DNA of 64,000 bases from CAYSFW01 sp050329935 (GTDB taxonomy: Bacteria; Pseudomonadota; Gammaproteobacteria; UWMA-0217), in NCBI GenBank assembly GCA_050329935.1, contig JBHJOI010000025.1:9299-73298 (forward strand). The letters are read 5' to 3'. A program made the translations under genes and the position numbers. Shown here in pieces: positions 18,135-26,394 of the stretch. Every line of letters starts with the position of its first letter. The stretch's first letter is position 1. The notes under the pieces are model-generated. The model did not search any database and was not told where the DNA came from. It saw only the letters and a program-made list of their open reading frames with translations.

Positions 18135-18935
18135 TCAAAACACCGTCATCAGCATTTTCAACGACAACAAAGCCAGCACCCCGGCAAAAACACGTTTCAG
18201 TGTGCGCACCGGTAGTCGATGCGCCAGACGCGCGCCCAACGGCGCGGTGACGCTGCTGGTCAACACGATCGGCAACAATGCCGGCAGATAGACGTAACCG
18301 ACCGTCCAGGCAGGCAATTCGCTCACGCCCCAACCATTGATCACGTACCCCAGCGCGCCAGCGACCGCGATCGGCAGTCCGATGGCCGCAGAGGTGCCGA
18401 TGGCCTGTCGCAGTCCGACGTTACACCAAGTCATGAACGGCACCGACAGCGTTCCGCCGCCGATAGCCACCAGGGCCGACACTCCGCCAATACCGAGTCC
18501 GACGGTGTTCATCCCGACCCAGCCGGGCAGTTCGCGCGAAGGCTTGGGTTTGATGTCGAGTAGCATCTGTGCCGAGACGTAGGCCATGAATCCCGCGAAA
18601 AAAATCGCGAGCGTGCCCGTGGACGCCTGGGCGGCGACGAACGTTCCGGCGAAGGTACCGAGCAACACGCCGGGGGTGATGCGTTTGACGACCGGCCACA
18701 ACACCGCACCGTGCGCGTGGTGCGCGCGCAGGCTCGCAATCGCGGTGATCACGATCGCGGCCATCGACGTGCCGAGCGCGAGGTGGACCAGATGCGTCTC
18801 TGAAAACGCCTGCCACGCGAAGACAGTGGTCAGCATGGGCACCATGACGCCGCCACCGCCGATCCCGAGCAAGCCCGCGAAAAAACCCACGAAGCAGCCT
18901 AATACCAAGTAGGTCGCCACCCATTCAATCGCCAT
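18135..18935 (-). CDS. TauE/SafE-family sulfite/organosulfur exporter
   Basis: 266-aa inner-membrane protein with about eight hydrophobic helices. The first repeat carries GFFAGLLGIGGGGVMVPML and the second GGVSALVAIGGGTLSVPF, the duplicated glycine-rich motifs of the TauE/SafE family, which moves sulfite, sulfoacetate or related anions. The ATG at 18935 is chosen since the upstream 30 codons are not membrane-like. It is convergent with the roadblock operon and alone on its strand. The substrate cannot be deduced from context. Confidence 0.9.
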   Translation of the reverse strand: MAIEWVATYLVLGCFVGFFAGLLGIGGGGVMVPMLTTVFAWQAFSETHLVHLALGTSMAAIVITAIASLRAHHAHGAVLWPVVKRITPGVLLGTFAGTFVAAQASTGTLAIFFAGFMAYVSAQMLLDIKPKPSRELPGWVGMNTVGLGIGGVSALVAIGGGTLSVPFMTWCNVGLRQAIGTSAAIGLPIAVAGALGYVINGWGVSELPAWTVGYVYLPALLPIVLTSSVTAPLGARLAHRLPVRTLKRVFAGVLALLSLKMLMTVF

Positions 18936-19077
18936 GAAAATCTCTGATAGGGTTGTAAAAAAGCGTTTGTACCGGCTGCTTGTATCGTCGCTGCCGGTAA
19001 TTCTAAAGTCGATGCCGAGTGGCACGGTGAGCTCCCGCCGAACCGACTACAATCAGGCAACGGATCGGCGGGCGGGC

Positions 19078-19083
19078 TATACT
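19078..19083 (+). promoter_or_regulatory. Candidate -10 element
   Basis: TATACT hexamer 44 bp upstream of the small gene at 19127. No good -35 element is seen. Confidence 0.25.
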
Positions 19084-19126
19084 GCGCCGCCCGCGGCCTC
19101 GCTCAACCTGATTGCACGACGCACCG

Positions 19127-19537
19127 ATGAAACAGCATTTCGACCACCATTGGCTGATTACATTGCCGGACGACTGGATAGCCGAGGACGAGGACGGCTG
19201 TGTCGCGCTGTATCACCCCGATGGCGCGGGCATGCTCGAAATCAGTGCCGATCCGCAAGCGCACAGCATCGCGAACGAGGATTTGCACGCACTCGCGGCC
19301 GAGCATCTCGACGCCGGTGCCCGTGTCGAAGCGACTCGGGCGGGCGAATTCGACGGCATCGAACTGAGCTACGACGACGCCGAAGGCAATTATTGGCGTG
19401 AATGGTACCTGAAATGCGACAACCTACTGCTTTTCGTCACCTACAATTGTGACACCGGCGACGAGGAACGGGAGGAAGGTTTGCTGGAGGTCATTTTGGC
19501 GACGCTCAGGCGCAAGCGCGACCCGGCGCCGGGTTGA
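19127..19537 (+). CDS. Conserved-looking small acidic protein
   Basis: 136-aa soluble protein, acidic, of unknown function. It begins MKQHFDHHWLITLPDDW and has a beta-rich middle (CVALYHPDGAGMLEISA) and a strand pattern NYWREWYLKCDNLLLFVTYN. The fold resembles small immunity-like or DUF3805-type proteins, but I cannot assign it with confidence. ATG 19127 is taken rather than TTG 19112. The Nudix gene starts 67 bp downstream. Confidence 0.65.
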   Translation: MKQHFDHHWLITLPDDWIAEDEDGCVALYHPDGAGMLEISADPQAHSIANEDLHALAAEHLDAGARVEATRAGEFDGIELSYDDAEGNYWREWYLKCDNLLLFVTYNCDTGDEEREEGLLEVILATLRRKRDPAPG

Positions 19538-19604
19538 TCGGCGTTGCGCGTGGCGCGCCGCCACGCCCGGTGGTGGCCATGTTTTTCGTGACGATTTAAG
19601 TGGT

Positions 19605-20225
19605 ATGTTCGAACGAGAAGATCTGCCTCGACATATTCAGAACCGACTGCGCGATGATGCGCCCGCGGTGGACGTGGAGCTGTTTCCGCCGGGATTTTTC
19701 GCGCAACCGCCGCGCGAGGCCGCGGTGCTGATTCCGCTGCTCAAACAGGCGGACGGTTGGCATCTCGTGTTCATCCGCCGTGCCTGCAACGTGAATGACC
19801 GCCATAGCGGCGAAGTCGCGTTTCCCGGTGGGCGCGTCGACGCCATCGACAGCAATCACGAGGCGGCGGCATTACGCGAAGCCGCCGAGGAGATCGGTTT
19901 GGCACCGGAAAACGTAACGGTGTTGGGCCGTTTCGGTGCCTACCGAACCGCCAGCAATTACCGCGTGACGCCGGTAGTCGGACAGGTTCGCCGCGCCTTC
20001 GCGCCGGTGCCCGATCCCACCGAAGTCGAGCGCGTGTTCTCGATCCCATTGGTGTGGCTGGCCGACCCAGGCAACCTCGAACAGCGTTCGCGGCGGTTGC
20101 CGGAGTGTGATACCGAAATTCCGGTGCTATTTTTTCGTCCCTACCAGGGCGAACAGGTCTGGGGCGTTACCGCGCGACTGGTGCAGGGATTCGTCGCGCG
20201 TGTGATCGGCCGCGCCGATCGCTGA
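19605..20225 (+). CDS. Nudix hydrolase, CoA pyrophosphatase type
   Basis: 206-aa cytosolic hydrolase predicted to cut CoA or its derivatives to phosphopantetheine and 3',5'-ADP. The Nudix box is complete: GGRVDAIDSNHEAAALREAAEEIGL (about 80-105), matching GX5EX7REUXEEXGU. The preceding FIRRACNVNDRHSGEVAFPGG matches the NudL/CoAse signature, where R, H, S, G, E line the active site. ATG 19605 is preceded by a weak ribosome-binding site. It lies convergent to the thiol-redox gene. Confidence 0.88.
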   Translation: MFEREDLPRHIQNRLRDDAPAVDVELFPPGFFAQPPREAAVLIPLLKQADGWHLVFIRRACNVNDRHSGEVAFPGGRVDAIDSNHEAAALREAAEEIGLAPENVTVLGRFGAYRTASNYRVTPVVGQVRRAFAPVPDPTEVERVFSIPLVWLADPGNLEQRSRRLPECDTEIPVLFFRPYQGEQVWGVTARLVQGFVARVIGRADR

Positions 20226-20244
20226 CCGGCACGCCCGCGCGTCG

Positions 20245-20646
20245 TTACTTCTTGCGGCATTCGGACGCGGTATCGATCAACCAGCGGCCGGTTGTCGCGT
20301 CGTCGCCATAGCCCATATACATCTGGCGGCACATGAAGAACGCCGGGACTTCGCTCGGTCGCTCACCCATGGCCGCCGCCATCCGGGCGAACTCCTCGCG
20401 GTTTTTCTGATTGCCATCGATTTCAAGGTACCGCACGCGCAGCCAGGGGTTGCGGCCTTCCTCGCGCTTCAGGAAGGCGCTCGCCCGGGCGCAATGGGGG
20501 CAGGTTGAACTCGTATAGAAATAAAGGTTGACGCGATTATCCTTGTCGTTCCAGCGAATGCTGTCGACTCCGGGGGCGTTGGCAAGGATGGTCGCCGATG
20601 GCAGCGCGACGGAAAAAACCAGCAAGATGGAAAGCATGAGTTTCAT
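20245..20646 (-). CDS. Periplasmic thioredoxin-like protein
   Basis: 133-aa exported protein with a signal peptide (MKLMLSILLVFSVALPSATILANA) and a thioredoxin-fold active site CPHC in YFYTSSTCPHCARA. It lacks the extra domain of DsbA/DsbG, so it looks like a SoxW-like or glutaredoxin-like thiol protein. The rest (YLEIDGNQKN, VPAFF) completes the fold, including the cis-proline in VPAF. A further cysteine pair (MCRQMY, ECRKK) may form a disulfide. The gene is alone on its strand. Confidence 0.75.
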   Translation of the reverse strand: MKLMLSILLVFSVALPSATILANAPGVDSIRWNDKDNRVNLYFYTSSTCPHCARASAFLKREEGRNPWLRVRYLEIDGNQKNREEFARMAAAMGERPSEVPAFFMCRQMYMGYGDDATTGRWLIDTASECRKK

Positions 20647-20957
20647 GAAGTATCTGTTCCTCTGGATGGTCTGGATCGGTGATGTGCAATGGTGATCGGC
20701 GCAGGTCGCGTCCGAGTCGGGCACCGCAGCGAAGTCTAGCAGGGCATCGCGCGATGTAGACGATCGACCCAAGCGGCGGTGGCGCCTATCAACAAAGTTT
20801 ACAATTTCGTCGGTCGCGGAGGTTGCGCCGCCGGCGGGGCGATCAATTCGGACGTGAACGGACATCGTGTCGCACGCATTCGAGGTGGACCGCTGCCGTT
20901 GCCCGCGCGGCTTGACCTGACAGCTATCGCGACGTGTCCTCGACGCTTTCCCGGTGA
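20647..20957. other. Gap between the thioredoxin-like and membrane-protein genes
   Basis: 311 bp in which I see no gene or clear signal; short open frames are not protein-like. Confidence 0.4.
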
Positions 20958-21356
20958 TCAGCGCGCCGGACGAAACACGACATGGTGGCGAAAGCGCTTC
21001 GGGGCGTGCGAGACGATCGCCGAGAGCACGATCAACACCCAAAACAACGTCAATCCGAGATTCGGTGCGACGATCAGCCCGGCCGTGAGCGCCAGTTTCA
21101 CCAGCACCGCGAGTCCCGCGACCTGACGCACATGGGCGCGGTCGTGATAGAGATCAATCGCGAACATCGCCAGCCCGCTCGACAAGATCGCGCCCGCGAG
21201 CCCAGCCGGCGGCCAAAGCGGGGGAGAGACCGCGCCGAGCAGGTGCGCGCCAAGGCCGACCACCGCGATGATATGCACGGTGCGCAACAGCACGATGATC
21301 CAGCGTCCCGAGGCGGGTACGTGAGGATGCGCGGCACGGTGCGAGGAGGCAGGCAT
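20958..21356 (-). CDS. Small four-helix membrane protein
   Basis: 132 aa with about four hydrophobic stretches (WIIVLLRTVHIIAVVGLGAHLLG, LAGAILSSGLAMFAI, LAVLVKLALTAGLIV, LFWVLIVLSAIVS). Histidines in the first two helices (HIIAVVGLGAHL, LYHDRAH) hint at a heme or metal site, but this is not diagnostic. The ATG at 21356 (MPASSHRAA) is chosen instead of 21380. Function unknown. Confidence 0.6.
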   Translation of the reverse strand: MPASSHRAAHPHVPASGRWIIVLLRTVHIIAVVGLGAHLLGAVSPPLWPPAGLAGAILSSGLAMFAIDLYHDRAHVRQVAGLAVLVKLALTAGLIVAPNLGLTLFWVLIVLSAIVSHAPKRFRHHVVFRPAR

Positions 21357-21552
21357 TGATGAACTTGGAATCGGTCGCAATTACTGGGAATCACCAAGGT
21401 AGCACGCGCCGGCTGGGGCGACCATCGCCATGCCGCGGCCGGTTGTCAGCCGCCGGAACGACGGCACTCGGTGCGGGTCGAGATCGCTTGCCTTGACGTT
21501 ACGCGCGCGTCCCGACATTGTCAGAACCGTCTCGAGCCTCTAAATTCCGCGG

Positions 21553-22329
21553 ATGGCCTGCGAAAACCCCGACCGATCCTATTATCTCGACGCGCTGGGC
21601 ATCACCGAGTGGGTGCTGCGACGGAGCGAGGCGAGCCTGTCGGCCGAAGTCGCGCCGCCGGTCGAGGCCTCGATCGTTGTCCCGCACGCATCGTTGCCGC
21701 CGGAGGTCGCAGCCGAGCCGATGGCGCGGCGCGCACCGGACGCGCCGGACACGCCCGTCGCGGATCAGGATTGGTCGGCGCTGGAAGCCACGGTCAAGGA
21801 CTGTCAACGCTGCGAACTGAGTCGCGGGCGCACGCAAACCGTGTTCGGCGTCGGCAATCGCGCCGCGCGTTGCATGGTCATCGGCGAGGCACCTGGCGAA
21901 CAGGAGGATTTGCAGGGCGAGCCCTTCGTGGGCCGCGCCGGCTTGCTGTTGAACAACATGTTGCTCGCGATTGGATTGCCGCGCGCCGAGGTCTATATCG
22001 CGAACATCCTGAAATGCCGGCCGCCGGGCAATCGCGATCCGCGTCCCGAGGAAGCGGCCGCCTGCCAGCCGTACCTGTTCCGCCAAATCGAATTGATTCG
22101 TCCGCGGCTCTTGTTGCTGGTCGGTCGAATCGCCGCGCAACATCTACTGCGCACCGATACTCCGATTGGGCGTCTGCGCGGCAAGGTGCACCGCCTGCCG
22201 GGCACCGACTTGCCGCTCGTGGTCACCTACCATCCAGCCTATCTGCTGCGTCGACCAGACGAGAAACGCAAGGCCTGGGACGATCTGAAACTCGCGCGGG
22301 AGGTGTTGCGCAATGGCGGCGGTACTTAA
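21553..22329 (+). CDS. Uracil-DNA glycosylase, family 4 (4Fe-4S)
   Basis: Removes uracil from DNA. The 258-aa protein has a variable N-terminal 75 residues, then the family 4 set: four cysteines for a 4Fe-4S cluster (CQRC at the start and a later pair in KCRPPGN...AAC, 15 residues between the pair), the motif GEAPGEQEDLQGEPFVGRAG that holds the pyrimidine pocket and catalytic E/D, and HPAYLLR. Not UdgX, as the R-loop KRRIH is absent. Its 3' end overlaps rimI by 17 bp in another frame, so the two are co-expressed. Confidence 0.93.
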   Translation: MACENPDRSYYLDALGITEWVLRRSEASLSAEVAPPVEASIVVPHASLPPEVAAEPMARRAPDAPDTPVADQDWSALEATVKDCQRCELSRGRTQTVFGVGNRAARCMVIGEAPGEQEDLQGEPFVGRAGLLLNNMLLAIGLPRAEVYIANILKCRPPGNRDPRPEEAAACQPYLFRQIELIRPRLLLLVGRIAAQHLLRTDTPIGRLRGKVHRLPGTDLPLVVTYHPAYLLRRPDEKRKAWDDLKLAREVLRNGGGT

Positions 22330-22798
22330 ACTGGAACCGGTCAAGATTCGTTCGATGGCGCGGGACGATGTCGCGCCGGTGGCTGCGATCGAGCGCGCCG
22401 CATACGCGTTTCCGTGGACGCAGGGCATTTTCGAAGACTGCCTGCGGGTGGGTTACCCCAGCTGGGTTTGCGAGAATGGTCACGGTATTCGTGGCTATGC
22501 GCTGATGTCGGTCGGTGCCGGCGAATCGCACCTGTTGAATCTGTGCGTTCATCCGCGGCAGCAACGGCTGGGGCTGGGCGCGTTGATGCTGGAGCATGTG
22601 CTGACGCACGCTCAGGTGCTGGGGGCGCAGATGCTGTTTCTGGAGGTGCGTCCATCGAACCACGCGGCCCAGAATCTCTACCTGCGCTATGGCTTCAACG
22701 AAATCGGCCGGCGGCGGAATTACTATCCGGCGGTGAATGGCCGTGAGGACGCGTTGGTCATGGCCAAGCAACTCGATTTGGATGCGCAGTTTCTGTAG
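22313..22798 (+). CDS. rimI: Ribosomal protein S18-alanine N-acetyltransferase
   Basis: GNAT-fold enzyme that acetylates the N-terminal alanine of ribosomal protein S18. 161 aa, family length. The motif A LLNLCVHPRQQRLGLGALML carries the acetyl-CoA loop (Q/RxxGxG). The YAFPWTQGIFEDCL start and VRPSNHAAQNLYLRYGF are typical for RimI. It overlaps the UDG gene upstream, and its start lies inside that reading frame. Confidence 0.9.
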   Translation: MAAVLKLEPVKIRSMARDDVAPVAAIERAAYAFPWTQGIFEDCLRVGYPSWVCENGHGIRGYALMSVGAGESHLLNLCVHPRQQRLGLGALMLEHVLTHAQVLGAQMLFLEVRPSNHAAQNLYLRYGFNEIGRRRNYYPAVNGREDALVMAKQLDLDAQFL

Positions 22799-22800
22799 CC

Positions 22801-22834
22801 AAAAAAAAAGGGCGAGCCAGCATGCGGCTCGCCC
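22801..22834 (-). terminator. Rho-independent terminator of the SCP2 gene
   Basis: 9-bp perfect stem GGGCGAGCC / GGCTCGCCC with a 7-nt loop, followed on the minus strand by nine T. It ends the minus-strand SCP2 gene, 29 bp beyond its stop. Confidence 0.9.
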
Positions 22835-22862
22835 CCCTGCATAGCAAGCGGCGTGGCCCGAA

Positions 22863-23258
22863 TTAGGCGCGGCCCATCACCGAGAAGCTCTTGATGAACG
22901 GGCCTGCCATGCGCGGATCCTTCAGCATCGCGCCGTAGTCACCGACTTTGAATTTAATCTTGCCGGTGGTGAAGGCCAGGCCGAGGCCAGTCATGCCCGG
23001 TGGGCTCTTCATCCATTTTTCCCATTGCTCGGGCTTTGCGCGCAGATCCCAGTTCAGCTCCTGTCCGGTATAGGCGCCGGCGGATACCGCCTTGCCGTTT
23101 TGTACGTCGAGGACGCCGCGCGGTTGGGCATCGTCCGGGAAACCATAACCAATCACGGAGTTGAAGCTGATTTTCGCCAACGCGTCCGACAGTTCAGGCT
23201 CGCCATTCCATGCGTTCAAAAAGCTTTGCATCCAATCCGCGGAAAATAGTTCGGCCAT
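22863..23258 (-). CDS. SCP2 sterol-binding-fold protein
   Basis: 131-aa single-domain protein of the SCP2 (sterol carrier protein 2) family, whose fold makes a hydrophobic pocket for lipids or fatty acyl chains. Visible are LSDALAKISFNSVIGYGF, AYTGQELNWDLRAKPEQWEKW and the closing KFKVGDYGAMLKDPRMAGPFIKS. ATG 23258 is firm because it follows AAAGGAGATCAATAAG. The longer upstream frame to 23468 is rejected. A terminator ends the gene. Ligand unknown. Confidence 0.85.
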   Translation of the reverse strand: MAELFSADWMQSFLNAWNGEPELSDALAKISFNSVIGYGFPDDAQPRGVLDVQNGKAVSAGAYTGQELNWDLRAKPEQWEKWMKSPPGMTGLGLAFTTGKIKFKVGDYGAMLKDPRMAGPFIKSFSVMGRA

Positions 23259-23466
23259 CTTATTGATCTCCTTTAGTTGTGTGGATGTGAGGTTCTTCGG
23301 CGCTATGATTGTACACCAACATAAAAATGAGAACGGCGTTTTGTTCCGGACGATGAACCGCGATCCGCGCTCGTCGAACGATATGATTAAAATCAAGGAC
23401 CTGTCGTCGTCGACGGTTAAAATACCGGATTCGACTCGACGCGCCTGAGCCTGCTCGGAGGAATGC

Positions 23467-26238
23467 ATGCATAGCCCGAATTCTCAGCGTAATCCGGCCG
23501 TGTGGGGGGCGTTGCGGCCGTGGCTGCACGCCTTGCTGGTATTGTTCGGACTGCTCGCGGTCAACTCGGTCTACCTTGGTGCGATCACGTTGGCGGAGCA
23601 GATGCAACCGCGAGCGTTGCAGGATGGTTTTTATCTCGGGATGTTCCTGCTGCACCTGGTCCTGGGGTTGGCGCTGGTGGTTCCGTTCCTGGTGTTCGCG
23701 ACGCGCCATCTGCGGCGGGCCTGGCGCCGCCCGAATCGTTACGCGGTGCGCGCCGGGCTGACGCTGCTTGCGAGTGGTCTGGCGTTGATCATCTCTGGCC
23801 TCGTGTTGACCCGATTCGGCGTGTTCGAAGTGAATGATCCCGCGGTGCGGCGCGTCGCGTACTGGGTCCACGTCGTGACGCCGTTTGTCGTGGTCTGGCT
23901 GTTCGTGCTGCACCGCCTGGCCGGGCCGCCGATACATTGGCACGCCGGGCTCGTATGGGGCGGCACGGCGGTCAGCTTCGCCGCCGGGATGCTCGCGCTG
24001 CACCTTGTAGCGCAAGCTCCGCCGAATGCCAGCGAAACGCGTCCGTTTTTCCCCGCGCTAGCTACGCTCACGGGCGGCGCGAACCGCATTCCTGCGGCGC
24101 ATCTGATGACCGACGAGACCTGTGCCGAGTGCCACGGCGAGATCGCGCGTCAGGCCGAGTCGAGCATGCACCGGCTGAGTTCGTTCAATAATCCGGCGTA
24201 TCGCGCCAGCGTCGAGGAAACCCGCCGTGTTGCCATGCAACGCGACGGCAACCTGCAAGCCAGCGCGTTATGCGCTGCCTGTCACGACCCGGCACCGCTG
24301 TTCGACGGTCGCTTTCTGCGCGCGGATTTCGACCCGGACCACGATCCCACGGCCCACGCGGGCTTGACCTGCGTTGCCTGCCACGCGATCACGCAGGTCA
24401 ACTCACCGCGCGGCAACGGTGATTATCAGTTGGCGGACCCGGCGCGCTATCCGTTCGAGTTCAGTCGCAATCCGGCGTTGCGTTACCTCAACCGTCAGCT
24501 CATCAAGGCCAAACCGGAACTGCACAAAGCGACTTATCTCAAGCCGGTTCATCGCAGCGCGGAGTTTTGCTCCACGTGCCATAAGGTGCACCTGCCGGTC
24601 GAACTCAATCACTATCGCTGGCTTCGCGGTCAGAATCACTACGACAGCTTTTTGCAAAGCGGGGTATCGGGGCACCGGGTTGACAGTTATTACTATCCGG
24701 CGCGGTCCGTCACGCGATGCAGCGAATGCCACATGGCGCTGACGCCGGCGGATGACCCCGCCGCGCGCGACTTTGACGGCTCCGGGCGTCTGACCGTGCA
24801 CCATCACGGTTTTGCGGCCGCGAATACCGCCGTGCCGCGCTGGGTCGGACTCGAGAACGACGGCAACGCCGCGCGCCGCGCGATGCTGGAAGGCAGCGTT
24901 CGGGTCGATCTGTTCGGCTTGCGCGAGGGCGGCACGATCGACGGTCGGCTGTTGGCGCCGCTGCGGCCGGAACTGCCAGCGCTCGAGCCCGGCAAACGCT
25001 ACCTGTTGGAGACGGTGGTGCGCACGCTGCGGATCGGCCACCACTTGACACAAGGCACCTCGGATTCCAACGAGCTGTGGCTCGAAGTGATCGTGCGCGC
25101 GGGCGACCGGGTGCTGGCGCACAGCGGTGCGCGCGACGATCACGGTGGCGTGGATCCGGCCGCGTACTTCCTGAATGCCTACCTGCTCGACAAGGATGGC
25201 AATCGCATCCAGCGCCGCAACGCTCAGGACATATTCGTCGCGCTCTACGACCATCAGATCCCGCCGGGCGCGGCCAGCGTGGTGCATTTTGCCCTTGACG
25301 TGCCCGTGGACGTGGCGGGTCCGATCGAGATCGAGGCACGGGCGCAGTACCGCAAGTTCGACCTCGCGTTCGTGCGCTTCATGCGCAATGATCCGACCGC
25401 GCGCAACGACCTGCCGATCGTCACGCTGGCGAGCGATCGCGTGATCCTGCCGCTCGCGGACAGCACCGCGCCGGCGCAATCCCACGCGGTCGCGCCGTGG
25501 GAGCGTTGGAACGACTACGGTATCGGTCTGCTGCGCGAAAGTGGCGGCGGGGCGGCGCCTGGTCAGCTGCGTCAGGCCGAGGCCGCGTTCGCCGAGGTCG
25601 AGCATCTGGGGCGGGGAGATGGCCCACTCAACCTGGCCCGCGTGTACTTTCAGGAGGGCCGGCTCGACGAGGCCGCGCACGCGCTGCGGCGCGCCGCCGA
25701 GTTTGAACCAAAACCTGCGCCGTGGACGATCGCGTGGCTCACCGCGCGAGTCGATGTGCAGAACGGACGTCTCGACGCCGCGATCGAGACCCTTGAGGCC
25801 TTGGCGAACACTCAGTTCAGCGAAGCCCGGTCGCGCGGTTTCGATTTCGGGTACGACCTCAATCTGCTCAATCAGCTCGGGCGCACGCTGCTGGAGCGGG
25901 CGCGTCAGGCGCGGGGCGAGGCGCGGCGCGGCGAGCGGGTGGACCTGTTGGCGCGCGCCGAGCACTGGTTGCAACGGGCGTTGACTATCGACCCCGAGAA
26001 CGCGGCGGCGCATTATAATCTGGCGCTTGCGTACACCGAACAGGGTCACGCCGAGGCGGCTGATCGCCACCGCGCCTTGCACCAAACCTACCGCATCGAC
26101 GATCTGGCCGTGGCCCGCGCGGTGCGGTTGGCGCGCAGCCGCGATCCGCTCGCCGATCATGCCGCCGCCCCGCTCGCGATCTATGCGCTCGACCTGCCCG
26201 AGACGCGCGAGGCAAATCTGGCATGGCAGGCGGACTAA
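23467..26238 (+). CDS. Membrane-anchored pentaheme cytochrome c with C-terminal TPR
   Basis: 923 aa. Five hydrophobic helices fill about 20-185 (MFLLHLVLGLALVV, LTLLASGLALIISGLVL, FVVVWLFVLHRL and others). Five c-type heme motifs follow: CAECH, CAACH, CVACH, CSTCH and CSECH, at about 217-420. A beta-rich region (about 440-660) and TPR-like repeats (about 680-900, e.g. GPLNLARVYFQEGRLDEAA) complete it. Likely a periplasmic multiheme electron-transfer module anchored in the inner membrane. The ATG follows GGAGGAA. Related proteins often accompany ASPIC-UnbV genes, as here. Redox partner unknown. Confidence 0.8.
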   Translation: MHSPNSQRNPAVWGALRPWLHALLVLFGLLAVNSVYLGAITLAEQMQPRALQDGFYLGMFLLHLVLGLALVVPFLVFATRHLRRAWRRPNRYAVRAGLTLLASGLALIISGLVLTRFGVFEVNDPAVRRVAYWVHVVTPFVVVWLFVLHRLAGPPIHWHAGLVWGGTAVSFAAGMLALHLVAQAPPNASETRPFFPALATLTGGANRIPAAHLMTDETCAECHGEIARQAESSMHRLSSFNNPAYRASVEETRRVAMQRDGNLQASALCAACHDPAPLFDGRFLRADFDPDHDPTAHAGLTCVACHAITQVNSPRGNGDYQLADPARYPFEFSRNPALRYLNRQLIKAKPELHKATYLKPVHRSAEFCSTCHKVHLPVELNHYRWLRGQNHYDSFLQSGVSGHRVDSYYYPARSVTRCSECHMALTPADDPAARDFDGSGRLTVHHHGFAAANTAVPRWVGLENDGNAARRAMLEGSVRVDLFGLREGGTIDGRLLAPLRPELPALEPGKRYLLETVVRTLRIGHHLTQGTSDSNELWLEVIVRAGDRVLAHSGARDDHGGVDPAAYFLNAYLLDKDGNRIQRRNAQDIFVALYDHQIPPGAASVVHFALDVPVDVAGPIEIEARAQYRKFDLAFVRFMRNDPTARNDLPIVTLASDRVILPLADSTAPAQSHAVAPWERWNDYGIGLLRESGGGAAPGQLRQAEAAFAEVEHLGRGDGPLNLARVYFQEGRLDEAAHALRRAAEFEPKPAPWTIAWLTARVDVQNGRLDAAIETLEALANTQFSEARSRGFDFGYDLNLLNQLGRTLLERARQARGEARRGERVDLLARAEHWLQRALTIDPENAAAHYNLALAYTEQGHAEAADRHRALHQTYRIDDLAVARAVRLARSRDPLADHAAAPLAIYALDLPETREANLAWQAD

Positions 26239-26278
26239 CGCGGGCGTACCTTTCGCCTGAATCAACGCGTGTCTGATT

Positions 26279-26334
26279 CGGCCCGGAGTCGCGTTCGGGC
26301 CGCTTGTGAGCGCGGCGCCCCTGCATCCGGGGCG
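26279..26334 (+). repeat. Two intercistronic hairpins
   Basis: CGGCCCG / CGGGCCG (26279-26302, 10-nt loop) and CGCCCC / GGGGCG (26316-26334, 7-nt loop) lie between the cytochrome gene and the FG-GAP gene. There is no T-run, so they look like processing or attenuation elements rather than strong terminators. Confidence 0.4.
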
Positions 26335-26394
26335 TTACAAAAAAGATCGCAATGACTTTCGACCGACCGTGAATCAGCGATAGAGCGGATTGCA

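Noticed and set aside
24403..26265. 620-codon minus-strand frame over the cytochrome gene
   Set aside because: Antisense shadow caused by high GC; the plus strand has five CxxCH motifs and a ribosome-binding site.
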